Assembly: GCF_000934725.1 (NCBI RefSeq)
Contig: NZ_JYNS01000001.1
Coordinates: forward strand, 806,001-870,000
DNA length: 64,000 nucleotides
Direction: 5' to 3'
DNA from: Methyloterricola oryzae
GTDB lineage: Bacteria; Pseudomonadota; Gammaproteobacteria; Methylococcales; Methylococcaceae
Positions 35,639 to 45,362 of this stretch are shown here, in pieces. Made by a program: the position numbers and the translations under genes. The stretch's first letter is position 1; each line of letters starts with the position of its first letter. The notes under the pieces are model-generated. The model was not told the DNA's origin and did not search any database. It saw only the letters and a program-made list of their open reading frames with translations.

Positions 35639-37345
35639 TCAGTCTCCCAGGGGTTCGTAGCGCTCGTCCGTCACCTTCAGCTCGGTGCGCGCCCACACCG
35701 AGAGGCGCACCGGCTGGCCCAGTTCCTTCGCGCTGCGCTGCTCGATGTCGCGTACCTCCATAGGCGTGAGCACCCGTGGCCCCACCACTTCGGCGCGCAC
35801 GTCCCAGCCGTTATCGCGTTTCACCGCGTCCACCGCCGGGGCAAACAGATGCGGCAGCGCCTCGATTCGATCGCGCACCGCCTTCTCCGCGGCGTCACGG
35901 GCCTGCGCCTCGACGGCGTCGGCGTCCACCAGATGGGCTTCGCCGAACAGGATGCGGCCCTTGGAGGTCATGTCCACGGATGCGGTCCTTCGCAGGACCA
36001 GCCGCAGACTGGGCTCCTGCAGGCGTTCCCGAAGGCGCGCCTCGAAGCGCCTCACCTCTTCGGCGGTGGGCGTACGCGGGCTCTCGATGGCGATCACGAT
36101 AACGGGCCCGGCTGGCAGTTTCACCAGGTCCACGTCCTTCAGCACCAGTTCCGGGCGCTTGCCGGCCGTTTCCCGCGCTACCTGCTCGGCCTGCTGCAGC
36201 AGCCGCATGGTGGGCGACAAGGGCGCCTCGGCGACCCGCCCGTTCAGGCTGAGATAGGGGCGCACGTTGGTGGACCCGGTGGCGGACACATCGGCGGTGA
36301 GCACGCAGCGCATGAACAACTGCACCGGCTCGCCCAGGCGTTCGCTCAGGGCGTCCTGAATAACTTTGACCGTTTCCGGCGACATCACCCGCGGCGCGCG
36401 TATGGTGGAGAGGACGTCGACGCCATTGGGGCCGCGGCTGAAATCGACGCTGACCAGGGCGGTGTTGGGCTGCTCCGAGAGGCCCTGATCCAGAACCGTG
36501 TGGATGGCGCGCTCGGTGCGCAGCTTGTGCACCAGGTTCGCCAGATGATTGCTGAGCAGCACCGTCACCAGCAGCAGGCCGATGCCGGCCGCGGCAAAGC
36601 GCCGCGCCAGGCCGGTAATGGAACCGATTTCCGCCCGCGTCACAAAGCCGGCAACGATGAAGAGCACCGCCGCCACCGCCAGGATGGCCAGGACGTTGGC
36701 AAAGAACAACAGCAGGGCGCCGAAGGCCCCGGCATAGGCGCCGCTGGCGAGGCACAAGCCAATCGCGGCGATGGGCGGATTGAGGGCCGTGGCGATGGCG
36801 ACGCCCGGCAAGGCGGGACTGACCCGTTCGTCGATCATGGCCAGCACCCCCGCGAACCCGGCAAGCGCGGCGACCAGCAGGTCGATGAGGGTGGGGCGGG
36901 TCTGCGCCAGCAGCACCGGCGAGGGATCGCCGATGAAGGGAAGCAGGCCGAGCAGATAACACAGGGCACCGCCCAGGATCGCGCCGCCGAATTCGGCCAT
37001 GAGGGCCTTGCGCAGCAGTTTCAGATCGCCGCGCATCAGCCCCAGGGACACGCCGAAAATGGGCGTCATCAAGGGGGCCACCACGTTGGCTCCGATGAGG
37101 GTCGCATCGCTGTCGACGATGAGAGCAAAGCCCGCGATCAGCTCGGAGATGCCCAGGAGCACATAGTAGACGGTGGTCGGGCTGGAGCCTTCGTCGATGT
37201 CGCGCAGCACCGCCTCTCGGCGCGCCGGCGTCACCGAGCCGATGTCGGCGATGGCGCGCGCCCAGGAGGCCGGCCACCAGTCGCGCTCGCGCAGTCGCGG
37301 CGTCTGCCGGTCAGGCGTCTTGGAGGTGGCTTCGTCCTTGTCCAT
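35639..37345 (-). CDS. DUF389 family membrane protein
   Basis: The 568-residue protein has an N-terminal membrane domain (residues ~55-260) with 'LIVDSDATLIGANVVAPLMTPIFG' and 'GVAIATALNPPIAAIGLCLA', which are hallmarks of DUF389. A long C-terminal soluble region (~270-568) contains two to three repeats of 'PV.L.V..T....T' type, resembling BON- or ACT-like alpha/beta modules. The role of the family is not established. It sits upstream of, and is probably co-transcribed with, the antiporter gene, which may hint at ion or osmotic stress (inference). Confidence 0.88.
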   Translation of the reverse strand: MDKDEATSKTPDRQTPRLRERDWWPASWARAIADIGSVTPARREAVLRDIDEGSSPTTVYYVLLGISELIAGFALIVDSDATLIGANVVAPLMTPIFGVSLGLMRGDLKLLRKALMAEFGGAILGGALCYLLGLLPFIGDPSPVLLAQTRPTLIDLLVAALAGFAGVLAMIDERVSPALPGVAIATALNPPIAAIGLCLASGAYAGAFGALLLFFANVLAILAVAAVLFIVAGFVTRAEIGSITGLARRFAAAGIGLLLVTVLLSNHLANLVHKLRTERAIHTVLDQGLSEQPNTALVSVDFSRGPNGVDVLSTIRAPRVMSPETVKVIQDALSERLGEPVQLFMRCVLTADVSATGSTNVRPYLSLNGRVAEAPLSPTMRLLQQAEQVARETAGKRPELVLKDVDLVKLPAGPVIVIAIESPRTPTAEEVRRFEARLRERLQEPSLRLVLRRTASVDMTSKGRILFGEAHLVDADAVEAQARDAAEKAVRDRIEALPHLFAPAVDAVKRDNGWDVRAEVVGPRVLTPMEVRDIEQRSAKELGQPVRLSVWARTELKVTDERYEPLGD

Positions 37346-37364
37346 CGGCCCCGATCCGGGCCGT

Positions 37365-37964
37365 TCAGAAGGGGTTGAACATTTCCGGCCGCGCCTTGGC
37401 CGGCTTGGCTGGGGACGCAGTGGGCGGAGGCTCGCTGACCGGCACCACGGCCGCCGGCTCCGGTGTGGCGGCTGGCTCGACTGGTGCTGGCGTCGCGGCC
37501 GGCGGGGGTGCGGTTTCAGTCACCACCGGGGCGGGAGGTGGGGACGCGGCGGGTTCCTCTGCCTTGACGGGCTCCGGGCCTGGACTGGGCGCAGCCGCCT
37601 TGGAATCGGGTTGCGGCGCCGGCTTGCGCGTCGGTACTCGCCAGATGAGCTGGGCATTGTCCACCCAGCCCTGCACCGCGCCGCTCTGGGAACTGATAAA
37701 GGCAAAACCGCGTTCCAGGCGAGTGCGGATCACTCTCTCGTATTGGTCCAGGCGTCCAATGGTCTTGGACGACGCGGAGGCTTCGCTATGCACGGCCAAG
37801 CCGGCGCTGGAGGCATAGTAGATCTGTCCACCGGATGTCTGCGGTGCTTCGGAATCCGTGGGCGGGCTCTCGTGGAGCCAGGATTTCATGGTTTGGCGAA
37901 CGCTGCTGCAGCCGCCCACCACGAGAATCAACAGCACACAGAAAAGCAGTCGCGGGAGCGCCAT
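37365..37964 (-). CDS. SH3-domain lipoprotein with Pro/Ala-rich tail
   Basis: The 199-residue product has a lipoprotein signal with lipobox 'VVGGC' (Cys19), then a bacterial SH3 (SH3b) domain at residues ~47-108 ('YYASSAGLAVHSEASASSKTIGRLDQYE', 'AVQGWVDNAQL'). The last ~85 residues are rich in P, A, E and V and likely extended. SH3b domains bind cell-wall peptides, so it may link the outer membrane to peptidoglycan. It is 19 bases upstream of DUF389 on the same strand. Confidence 0.8.
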   Translation of the reverse strand: MALPRLLFCVLLILVVGGCSSVRQTMKSWLHESPPTDSEAPQTSGGQIYYASSAGLAVHSEASASSKTIGRLDQYERVIRTRLERGFAFISSQSGAVQGWVDNAQLIWRVPTRKPAPQPDSKAAAPSPGPEPVKAEEPAASPPPAPVVTETAPPPAATPAPVEPAATPEPAAVVPVSEPPPTASPAKPAKARPEMFNPF

Positions 37965-38087
37965 CCGGAAAGGTCCTTGTGGTGAGCGGGGAGATCGATG
38001 TTTCGCCGCCTTTTCAGGCGCTTACAGGAAGAATGAACGTGCACCGGAAACGTGTCAAGGGGCCAGGACAAACCGCCTGGAAGCACG

Positions 38088-41000
38088 TCACGCAGCCGCC
38101 CCATCATCCAGGCAAAGCAGGGATGCGTTGCCCCCGGCGGCGGTGGTATCGGTGCTGATGCAGCGCTCCAAGGCGAAGCGGTGCAAGTAATGAGGCCCGC
38201 CCGCCTTGGGCCCCGTGCCGGACAGGCCCTCGCCGCCAAAGGGCTGCGTCCCGACCACGGCGCCGATCATGCTGCGGTTAACGTAGGCATTGCCCACCCG
38301 CGCCCGGCTCAGGATGCGCTGCACGGTGCTTCCCACGCGGCTGTGTATCCCCAGAGTGAGTCCGTAGCCGGTCGCGTTCACCGCGTCGATGACCGCGTCC
38401 AGGTCTTCGCCGCGCCAGCGGATCAGGTGCAGCACCGGGCCGAACACCTCCCCGTCGAGTCGGTCCAACCTGTCGATCTCATAAGCACAAGGCGCGAAGT
38501 AGCTACCCGCCGCGCAAGCCGGCGGCAGCGCGCAGCGGTGGATCAGGCGGCCCACGCGATCCAGATAGTCCGTATGCGCACCGAGCGCGCGGCATGCCTC
38601 CGCCTCGATCACAGGCCCTATATCCGTGGCAGGGTCCGCCGGATCACCGATGGCCAGTTCCCGCATGGCACCCGCCAGCATGGCGATCAGCGCCTCGGCT
38701 ATCTCCTCCTGCACGAACAGCACGCGCAGGGCCGAACAGCGCTGGCCGGCGCTGTTGAAGGCGGAGCGCAGCACATCGCGCACCACCTGTTCGATGAGCG
38801 CGGAGGAATCCACGATCATGGCGTTCATTCCCCCGGTCTCGGCGATCAGGGGCACGATGGGCCCCTCCTTGGCCGCCAGGCTGCGGGCAATGTGGCGGGC
38901 CGCCTCCACCGAGCCGGTGAAAGCCACGCCAGCGCAGCGCGGATCGGCAACCAGCTGGGCCCCGACCGTCCCATCGCCCGGCAACAGGTTCAATGCGGCG
39001 CCCGGCACCCCGGCCGCGTGCAGCAGCCTGACGGCTTCGAAGGCCACCAGCGGCGTCTGCTCCGCCGGCTTGGCGGCTACCGTGTTGCCCGCCGCGAGGG
39101 CCGCGGCGACCTGGCCAACGAAGATGGCCAAGGGAAAGTTCCAGGGACTGATGCAGACGAAGACGCCGCGCCCGTGCCACGCAAGCGTGTTGATCTCGCC
39201 GGCGGGGCCGGGGAGGGTCAAGGGCGCGCCGAACAGTTCCCGGCCACGGGCGGCGTAATAGCGCAGGAAGTCCACCGCCTCGCGAACCTCGGACACCGCA
39301 TCGGCCAGGGTCCTGCCGCCCTCACGCGCAATCAACCCGGCGAATTCCGGAGTTCTTGCTTCAAGCCCATCGGCGGCCCGCTCCAGCACTTGGGCGCGCT
39401 GCGCAGGCGGCGTGGCGCTCCAGCCGGCAAAGGCCGCCGCCGCCCGTGACATGGCCTGTTCGATATCGGTGACGCCGGCATCGGCAACGCTCCCCAGCAC
39501 CCGCCCACGGTCCGCCGGCACCCTGAGCTCGATGGCCCCCTGCCCTGCGTTTTCCGACCCATCCACCAGGGGACAGGCGTTCACCACGACGCCGCCACGC
39601 GCAGCCTTGGACACCGCGGCCAGGGTCGGGCCGTCGTTCAGGTCGAGGCCGGCGCTGTTGCGGCGGTCCGGCGAGTATAGATCGCGCGGCAAGGGAATTC
39701 GGGGGTGCCGTTTGGGCTCGGCAGCGGCGAGGGACTCCACCGGATCGGCCAGGAGTTGCGTCAGCGGCACATGGGCATCGGAGAGCCGATTGACGAAGGA
39801 GGAATTGGCGCCGTTTTCCAGCAACCGCCGCACGAGGTAGGCCAGCAAGTCGGCATGCCCGCCCACCGGGGCGTACACCCGGCAGGGCAAACCCAGGGTT
39901 CCGGGGGGCGCAATCTGCTCGTACAGGTCCTCGCCCATGCCGTGCAGGCGCTGGAATTCGAAGTCCCGGCTGCCGCCCGCCAGCTCCAGCACGGTGGCGG
40001 CGGTCAGCGCGTTGTGAGTGGCAAAGGCCGGATAGAAGGCCATCGGTTCCGCCAGCAGACGCTTGGCGCAGGCGATATAGGAGGCGTCCGTCGCCTGCTT
40101 GCGGGTGAAGACGGGGTAGCCGGCCAGGCCGCGTTCCTGGGCCAGCTTGATCTCGCTGTCCCAATAGGCGCCTTTCACCAGGCGCAGGGGAATGCGCCGG
40201 CCGGTTTCACGGGCCAGTTGGGCCAGCCAGCCGATCACCGCGAGGGCACGCTTCTGATAGGCCTGTACCGCCAGCCCCAGGCCGTTCCAACCCGAAAGCT
40301 CCAGAGCCGCCGCCAGGCGCTGAAACACGTCCAAGGACAATTCCAGCCGGTCGGATTCCTCGGCATCCAGGGTCAAGCCGATGCCCGACGCCCGCGCGGA
40401 AGTCGCCAGATCCAGCAGCCGTGGCGGCAGTTCGCGCAGTACCCGCTCGCGCTGGCTGAACTCGTAACGCGGATGCAGGGCCGAGAGCTTGACGGACAGG
40501 CTTGGCGCCGCGAACAGGTCCCGACCCCGACTGACTGCGCCGATGGCCTGCACGGCGGACAGATAGGCTTCGAAGTAACGCCTGGCATCGGCCGCGGTGC
40601 GGGCGGATTCGCCGAGCATGTCGAAGGAATGGCGGTAGCCCCGCTCCTCCGCCGGCTCCGCGCGGCTTAGGGCCTCGCCGATCGTGCGGCCCAGGATGAA
40701 GGCGTCCCCCAGCAGGTACATGGCCTGCTTGAGGGCGGCGCGGATCAGCGGCTCGCCGGATCGGGCGGCGAAAGACGTGAGAGTTCCCGCCAGCCCCAGT
40801 TGCTGTTCCGGCGCCAGCAAGCGCCCGGTGAACATCAGCGCCCAGGTGGAGGCGTTGACCAGCAGGCTGTCGGAATGCCCCAGATGCTTTTCCCAATCGG
40901 GCGTCCCCAGCCGGTCCTGGATCAAGCGATCCGCGGTTGCGTCGTCGGGGATGCGCACAAGCGCCTCGGCCAGGCACATGAGGGCCACGCCCTCGGGCGA

Positions 41001-41213
41001 ACTCAAGGCATATTCGTGCAGAAAGGCGTCCAGGGTCCCGGCGCGGCGGTGCTGGCGGCGCATATGCTCGACCCAGCGGGTCGCAACAGTGGCGATCCTT
41101 TCGCGCTGCGCGCCGCTCAGCCGCGCTCGCTGAATCAGATCAGCGCAAGCACTTTCCTCGTCGCGCAAACCGGCGACACGGATTTCCGCGCGCAACTGTT
41201 CCAGTGACGACAT
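38088..41213 (-). CDS. putA: Bifunctional proline dehydrogenase / L-glutamate gamma-semialdehyde dehydrogenase
   Basis: The 1041-residue PutA oxidises proline to glutamate in two steps. The N-terminal half contains the FAD proline dehydrogenase barrel ('LSVKLSALHPRYE', 'LTLDAEESDRLELSLDVF', 'RLVKGAYWDSEIK', 'TRKQATDASY'). The C-terminal half is an aldehyde dehydrogenase with 'ISPWNFPLAIFVGQVAAALAAGN', 'AFTGSVEAARHIA', the Glu in 'AETGGMN' and the catalytic Cys in 'FNSAGQRCSALRVLF'. There is no ribbon-helix-helix repressor domain at the N-terminus, so it is the enzyme-only short form, unlike E. coli PutA (1320 residues). Confidence 0.97.
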   Translation of the reverse strand: MSSLEQLRAEIRVAGLRDEESACADLIQRARLSGAQRERIATVATRWVEHMRRQHRRAGTLDAFLHEYALSSPEGVALMCLAEALVRIPDDATADRLIQDRLGTPDWEKHLGHSDSLLVNASTWALMFTGRLLAPEQQLGLAGTLTSFAARSGEPLIRAALKQAMYLLGDAFILGRTIGEALSRAEPAEERGYRHSFDMLGESARTAADARRYFEAYLSAVQAIGAVSRGRDLFAAPSLSVKLSALHPRYEFSQRERVLRELPPRLLDLATSARASGIGLTLDAEESDRLELSLDVFQRLAAALELSGWNGLGLAVQAYQKRALAVIGWLAQLARETGRRIPLRLVKGAYWDSEIKLAQERGLAGYPVFTRKQATDASYIACAKRLLAEPMAFYPAFATHNALTAATVLELAGGSRDFEFQRLHGMGEDLYEQIAPPGTLGLPCRVYAPVGGHADLLAYLVRRLLENGANSSFVNRLSDAHVPLTQLLADPVESLAAAEPKRHPRIPLPRDLYSPDRRNSAGLDLNDGPTLAAVSKAARGGVVVNACPLVDGSENAGQGAIELRVPADRGRVLGSVADAGVTDIEQAMSRAAAAFAGWSATPPAQRAQVLERAADGLEARTPEFAGLIAREGGRTLADAVSEVREAVDFLRYYAARGRELFGAPLTLPGPAGEINTLAWHGRGVFVCISPWNFPLAIFVGQVAAALAAGNTVAAKPAEQTPLVAFEAVRLLHAAGVPGAALNLLPGDGTVGAQLVADPRCAGVAFTGSVEAARHIARSLAAKEGPIVPLIAETGGMNAMIVDSSALIEQVVRDVLRSAFNSAGQRCSALRVLFVQEEIAEALIAMLAGAMRELAIGDPADPATDIGPVIEAEACRALGAHTDYLDRVGRLIHRCALPPACAAGSYFAPCAYEIDRLDRLDGEVFGPVLHLIRWRGEDLDAVIDAVNATGYGLTLGIHSRVGSTVQRILSRARVGNAYVNRSMIGAVVGTQPFGGEGLSGTGPKAGGPHYLHRFALERCISTDTTAAGGNASLLCLDDGAAA

Positions 41214-41324
41214 TCGCCCTCCTGCCCTGCGATACCATAAAGACGCGGACTAGCGGAAGAAGTTCGAGATTCACACGGCGCGCGCCACCCGACCGCTTGT
41301 CGTCGGCGGTTGCCGAGCCCGAAT

Positions 41325-42713
41325 TCAGGAGCTGACTGTCGCGGCCTGGCCGTTCAACCGGTAGCACGGCGTGTATTCGTGCCCCGGCAGCTTCATGCGG
41401 CCCTGCTCCACAAAGGCGGCGAGCAATTCGTCCAGCCGCTTGAGGATAGCGCTGTCGCCCCTCAACTCGAAGGGACCGTGCTGCTCGATGGCGCGTATGC
41501 CCTCGGCCTTCACATTGCCTGCCACGATGCCGGAGAAGGCGCGCCGCAGGTTCGCTGCCAGGCTATGAGGCGGCTGATCACGGCGTAGTTCCAGATTGGC
41601 CATGTTCTCGTGACTAGGCTCGAAGGGCATCTGGAAGGCGCGCTCCACCTTGAGCAGCCAGTTGAAATAAAAGGCGTCGTGGTGGAGCTTGCGGAATTGG
41701 CACACCGACTCGATGCCCTCCGCCATCTCCTGGGCCACTTTTTGGGGATCGTCGATGATGATGCGGTAGTGCTGGCGCACCTGATGACCGATGGTCTCGC
41801 ACAGGAAGGTATCGATCAGCCCGAAATACGCTGCCGAGCTGGCGGGCCCCGTGAGGATCACCGGAAACGGCAGGTATTTGTTCTCGGGATGCAGCAGCAA
41901 GCCCATCAGGTAGAAGATTTCTTCCGCCGTGCCCACGCCCCCCGGGAATACGACGATGCCATGCCCCAGCCGCACGAAGGCTTCCAGCCGCTTTTCGATG
42001 TCCGGCAGGATCACCAGTTCGTTGACGATGGGATTGGGCGGCTCCGCCGCGATGATGCTGGGCTCGGTCAGGCCGATGTAGCGGGCGTCGCCGATGCGCT
42101 GCTTGGCATGGGCGATGGTGGCGCCTTTCATCGGCCCCTTCATGGCGCCGGGACCGCAGCCGGTGCAGATGTCGAGCCCGCGCAGGCCCAGCTCGTGGCC
42201 GACCTCCTTGGTGTACTCGTATTCCTCGCGGCCGATGGAGTGTCCGCCCCAGCATACGACGAGGCGGGGCGGACGCTGGGGGATCAGACAGCCGGCGTTG
42301 CGCAGGATATGGAACACCGCATTGCTGATGTCCTCCGAGCGGTTCAGATCGAAGGCGGGATTGGTGACGATCTCCGAATTGGTATAGACGATGTCCCGCA
42401 GCACGGCGAACAGGTGCTCGCGGATGCCGCGGATCATCTCGCCATCGACGAAGGCGGAACTGGGCGCGTTCAGCAGTTCCAGCTTGATGCCGCGCTCCTG
42501 CTGCAGAACCCGGGCATCGAAGCTGCGGTATTGCTCCAGAACCACACGGCCGTCGTCCACGTCGCTGCCGCAGTTGAGTACCGCCAGGGAACACAGCCGG
42601 TAGATCTCGTGCAGTCCGCTGGCGCTGGTGTCCAGCAGCTTGGCGATCTCGATCTTGGAAAGGATTTCGAGGCTGCCTTCCGGGTGAATATGGGCGTTGA
42701 TCCTGTGCGACAT
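41325..42713 (-). CDS. ppnN: Pyrimidine/purine nucleotide 5'-monophosphate nucleosidase (LOG family)
   Basis: The 462-residue protein matches PpnN (YgdH), which splits nucleoside monophosphates into base and ribose 5-phosphate. The central Rossmann-like LOG domain has 'VVCWGGHSIGREEYEYTKEVG' near residue 155, 'TGCGPGAMKGPMKGATI' near 183 and 'GIVVFPGGVGTAEEIFYLMGLLL' near 253. N- and C-terminal helical domains of the expected size flank it. It is cytoplasmic. It is downstream of opgH on the same strand with a 58-base gap. Confidence 0.94.
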   Translation of the reverse strand: MSHRINAHIHPEGSLEILSKIEIAKLLDTSASGLHEIYRLCSLAVLNCGSDVDDGRVVLEQYRSFDARVLQQERGIKLELLNAPSSAFVDGEMIRGIREHLFAVLRDIVYTNSEIVTNPAFDLNRSEDISNAVFHILRNAGCLIPQRPPRLVVCWGGHSIGREEYEYTKEVGHELGLRGLDICTGCGPGAMKGPMKGATIAHAKQRIGDARYIGLTEPSIIAAEPPNPIVNELVILPDIEKRLEAFVRLGHGIVVFPGGVGTAEEIFYLMGLLLHPENKYLPFPVILTGPASSAAYFGLIDTFLCETIGHQVRQHYRIIIDDPQKVAQEMAEGIESVCQFRKLHHDAFYFNWLLKVERAFQMPFEPSHENMANLELRRDQPPHSLAANLRRAFSGIVAGNVKAEGIRAIEQHGPFELRGDSAILKRLDELLAAFVEQGRMKLPGHEYTPCYRLNGQAATVSS

Positions 42714-42771
42714 CGATCCTGGGCGGGTGACTTGAAGTGGGCTGTAGCGTCGAGCGAAGCAGGCAGACCGC

Positions 42772-44841
42772 TTACGGGCGCGTGCCGCCGGCGTCCTGCT
42801 CGTTGCTCCAGGCCAGGGTGTGCAGGCGCATGACGGTTTCCGGGTCCGCCACCATGGAGCGTATCTCCACCGGCGACAGCTTGTCGTAACCGTCCTCGAT
42901 CAGGCGGTAGATCAGCGCCTTCAGCTCATAGCGATGGCGCCGCTTCACCGGCCGGTTGGGCAACAGGGCGAAATGCAGGGCGCATACGCCAGGGTCGGCG
43001 ATGGCCTGCCGGTCGCTGCCGAAGCGGGCCTCGTTTTCGACTTCCAGTTGTTTCAGGTTCGCGTGCAGCAAGCGGATGACCTCGGGCGGATTGGACTCCT
43101 CCGGGGTGAGGAACAGGCCCATGCGGCGGGTCAGCACGCCCAGCTTGGTGCTGCTGGACATGATGGACACCGGGATAGCCAGAACCAAGCCGGCCAGCAC
43201 GGGGGTGAACCACCAGAAAAAGCTGGGCACATAGGTGTAGCTGGCGACGCCCGCGGCAATGCCCACCAGGGTCTGGCCGCCATGAGCCAGTGTCGCTTCC
43301 CTGAGGCTCAAGCGGTGATCGCCGCGATTCTGCGGCGGCCAGCCGACGCTCTTGCGCATCAGGATCGACACCACGAACTTGCTCTGGTAGAGCATCAGCA
43401 CCGGCGCGGTTAACATGGAGAACACGGTCTCCAGAAAGACGCTGAGGATCACGCGGAAGAAGCCGCCGTAGCGCTTCACATCCCGCCAGCGCAGGAACAG
43501 CAGGAGCAAACCCAGCAGCTTGGGCAGGAACAGCATGGCCAGGGTGACCAGAAGAACGGTGGTCATCTCCACCGCGTAGGATTCCGGCCAGACGGGGAAA
43601 ATGTTGTCGCCGAAGAAGTAGACCGGCACTGTCTGGCTTTGCACATAGGCTTCCGAACCGGTGAATACCAGGAACAGCAGCCACAGGGGCGATGACACGT
43701 AGGACATGATGCCCATCAGCATGTGCAGCCGGCTGATGCCGGAAAAGCCGCGCGCCGTAATCAGCCCAAGGTGCTGCAGATTGCCCTGGCACCAGCGGCG
43801 GTCACGCTTGGCGTAGTCGATGAGGGTGGGCGGCAGTTCCTCGTAGCTCTCCTTGATGTCATAGCCCAGCCAGACTTCCCAGCCGGCTTTGCGCAGCAGT
43901 GCGGCTTCCACGAAGTCGTGGCTGAGGATCTCGCCCCCGAAAGGCTCGCGGCCCGGCAGCTTGGGCAGGCCGCAGTGCTTGATGAAGGGCTGGATGCGGA
44001 TGATGGCGTTGTGGCCCCAGTAATTGCTGTCGGACATCTGCCACCAGGCGCTGCCCGCGGTGAATACATCGCTGTAGAGGCTGCTGCCGAACTGCAGCAC
44101 CCGCGCGAACAGCGACTTGTGGTTGACCGGGAGGGGCGGTGACTGGATCAGCGCCACCCGCGGGTGGGACTCCATCAGGTCCACCATGCGCGTCAGGGCG
44201 TTGCCGCCCATCAGGCTGTCGGCGTCCAGCACGATCATGTAGCGGTAACGGCCGCCCCAGCGGGTGCAGAAGTCCTCGATGTTGCCGCTCTTGCGACTGA
44301 CGTTCTTCTCCCGGTTGCGGTAGAAGATGCGCCCGTGCGCGTCGAAGTCGCAGCACATGCGGTACCAGTTCACCTCTTCCTGCACCCAGGTGTCCGGGTC
44401 GCGGGTATCGCTGAGGATGAACAACTCGAACTCATCACCGCGCCCCGTGTCCAGCAGGGATTGGTAGATAGCCCGCAGGCCCGAGAACACCCGAACCGGG
44501 TCCTCGTTGTAGATGGGCATGATCAGGGCGGTACGCCGGGGCGTCGTGTCAATGCCGCCTTCACCCGCCCGCGACGGCATGTGGCTGATGGAGCGGCGGT
44601 CGCCGCCGCGCAGCATCACCCAGAAGCCCATGAGGGCAGTCCAGAACGAGGTGCTCACCCACAGGATCAGCAGGGTATAGAGCGCCAGCAGGACCACCTC
44701 CTGCGGCGACAGTCCGTTCTGGAAGAAGGCGCTGGTGATCATCACCATGGCGGCCAGGGTGGTCAGCACCACCAGGGTGAAGAACAGGGTCCGCCGAATT
44801 GTGCGGGGAATCGTCGACAGGGGCGGGGCGCTGGGGGGCAT
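42772..44841 (-). CDS. opgH: Glucans biosynthesis glucosyltransferase OpgH (MdoH)
   Basis: The 689-residue GT2 enzyme makes the beta-1,2-glucan backbone at the inner membrane. Two N-terminal helices (residues ~17-75) precede the cytoplasmic catalytic domain with 'IPIYNEDPVRVFSGLRA'-like start ('LIMPIYNEDP'), 'IVLDADSLMGG' (D-X-D), the acceptor-site D in 'HDFVEAALLRKAG' and 'DRRWCQGNLQHL' (QXXRW-like). Further helices and a soluble tail follow. It lacks the ~140-residue N-terminal cytoplasmic extension of the E. coli 847-residue protein. A separate 167-codon gene directly upstream may replace it. Confidence 0.95.
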   Translation of the reverse strand: MPPSAPPLSTIPRTIRRTLFFTLVVLTTLAAMVMITSAFFQNGLSPQEVVLLALYTLLILWVSTSFWTALMGFWVMLRGGDRRSISHMPSRAGEGGIDTTPRRTALIMPIYNEDPVRVFSGLRAIYQSLLDTGRGDEFELFILSDTRDPDTWVQEEVNWYRMCCDFDAHGRIFYRNREKNVSRKSGNIEDFCTRWGGRYRYMIVLDADSLMGGNALTRMVDLMESHPRVALIQSPPLPVNHKSLFARVLQFGSSLYSDVFTAGSAWWQMSDSNYWGHNAIIRIQPFIKHCGLPKLPGREPFGGEILSHDFVEAALLRKAGWEVWLGYDIKESYEELPPTLIDYAKRDRRWCQGNLQHLGLITARGFSGISRLHMLMGIMSYVSSPLWLLFLVFTGSEAYVQSQTVPVYFFGDNIFPVWPESYAVEMTTVLLVTLAMLFLPKLLGLLLLFLRWRDVKRYGGFFRVILSVFLETVFSMLTAPVLMLYQSKFVVSILMRKSVGWPPQNRGDHRLSLREATLAHGGQTLVGIAAGVASYTYVPSFFWWFTPVLAGLVLAIPVSIMSSSTKLGVLTRRMGLFLTPEESNPPEVIRLLHANLKQLEVENEARFGSDRQAIADPGVCALHFALLPNRPVKRRHRYELKALIYRLIEDGYDKLSPVEIRSMVADPETVMRLHTLAWSNEQDAGGTRP

Positions 44842-44858
44842 GTTCGGCTCGGGTCCGT

Positions 44859-45362
44859 TTACTGGCGCGGCGGCTGGCGGAAAAGGAAGGAAATCGGCTG
44901 CTCGTGCATTTCCTGGGGCACTTCCGGGGGCGTCGCCTGTGGGATGATCGCCGCAAGGGACGCCAGCTTGGCGTCTTCGCCATCTTGCCCCTGCAAGACA
45001 CTGTCGCTAGCCATGGCGCCTTCCCCCAGCAGCAGCGCCGCGCGCGCCGCCGCCAGGTCGTGCAGGTGTTTGACGCCCTGTAGGTTCAGGGATTGCGCCA
45101 GGGCGGCGTCGAACCGGCGCTGGGCTTCCTCCAAGGAGCGGCGCAGCAATTCCTCGTGTTGCCCCGGTGCCGCGCGGCGGCTGGCACGCTGTAGACAGGC
45201 GGCGCTGAGGCGTCGCACCAGGTCCTGGTCCCTGATACCCAGGCGGTCAAGATAAGCAACCACCCGTGCCTCCACCACCGGCGGGAAACCCGGCGTTGGC
45301 GCGGCCGAATCCGACTCCGCGTGCTCCGGCGCCAGCACCGCCTCGGTCACTTCGCGCTCCAT
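44859..45362 (-). CDS. Unknown 167-residue protein encoded between opgG and opgH
   Basis: The product is soluble, helical and rich in A, L, E and R, without signal peptide or membrane segments. Its start overlaps the 3' end of opgG by 16 bases and its stop is 17 bases before opgH, so it is embedded in the glucan operon. Central helices 'DLVRRLSAACLQRASRR' and 'RRSLEEAQRRFDAALAQSL' could form a coiled coil. The tail 'MHEQPISFLFRQPPRQ' is notable. I do not recognise the family. The position and size suggest that it stands in for the missing N-terminal regulatory part of OpgH (inference). Confidence 0.7.
   Translation of the reverse strand: MEREVTEAVLAPEHAESDSAAPTPGFPPVVEARVVAYLDRLGIRDQDLVRRLSAACLQRASRRAAPGQHEELLRRSLEEAQRRFDAALAQSLNLQGVKHLHDLAAARAALLLGEGAMASDSVLQGQDGEDAKLASLAAIIPQATPPEVPQEMHEQPISFLFRQPPRQ

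Noticed and set aside
35849-37378. Plus-strand frame (509 codons) opposite the DUF389 gene
   Set aside because: The translation is Gln/Gly/His-rich low complexity, typical of GC-rich antisense frames.
42772-45362. Frameshifted full-length OpgH
   Set aside because: The upstream 167-residue frame has its own stop and a 17-base gap, and shows no obvious similarity to the E. coli N-terminus, so a simple sequencing frameshift is not supported.
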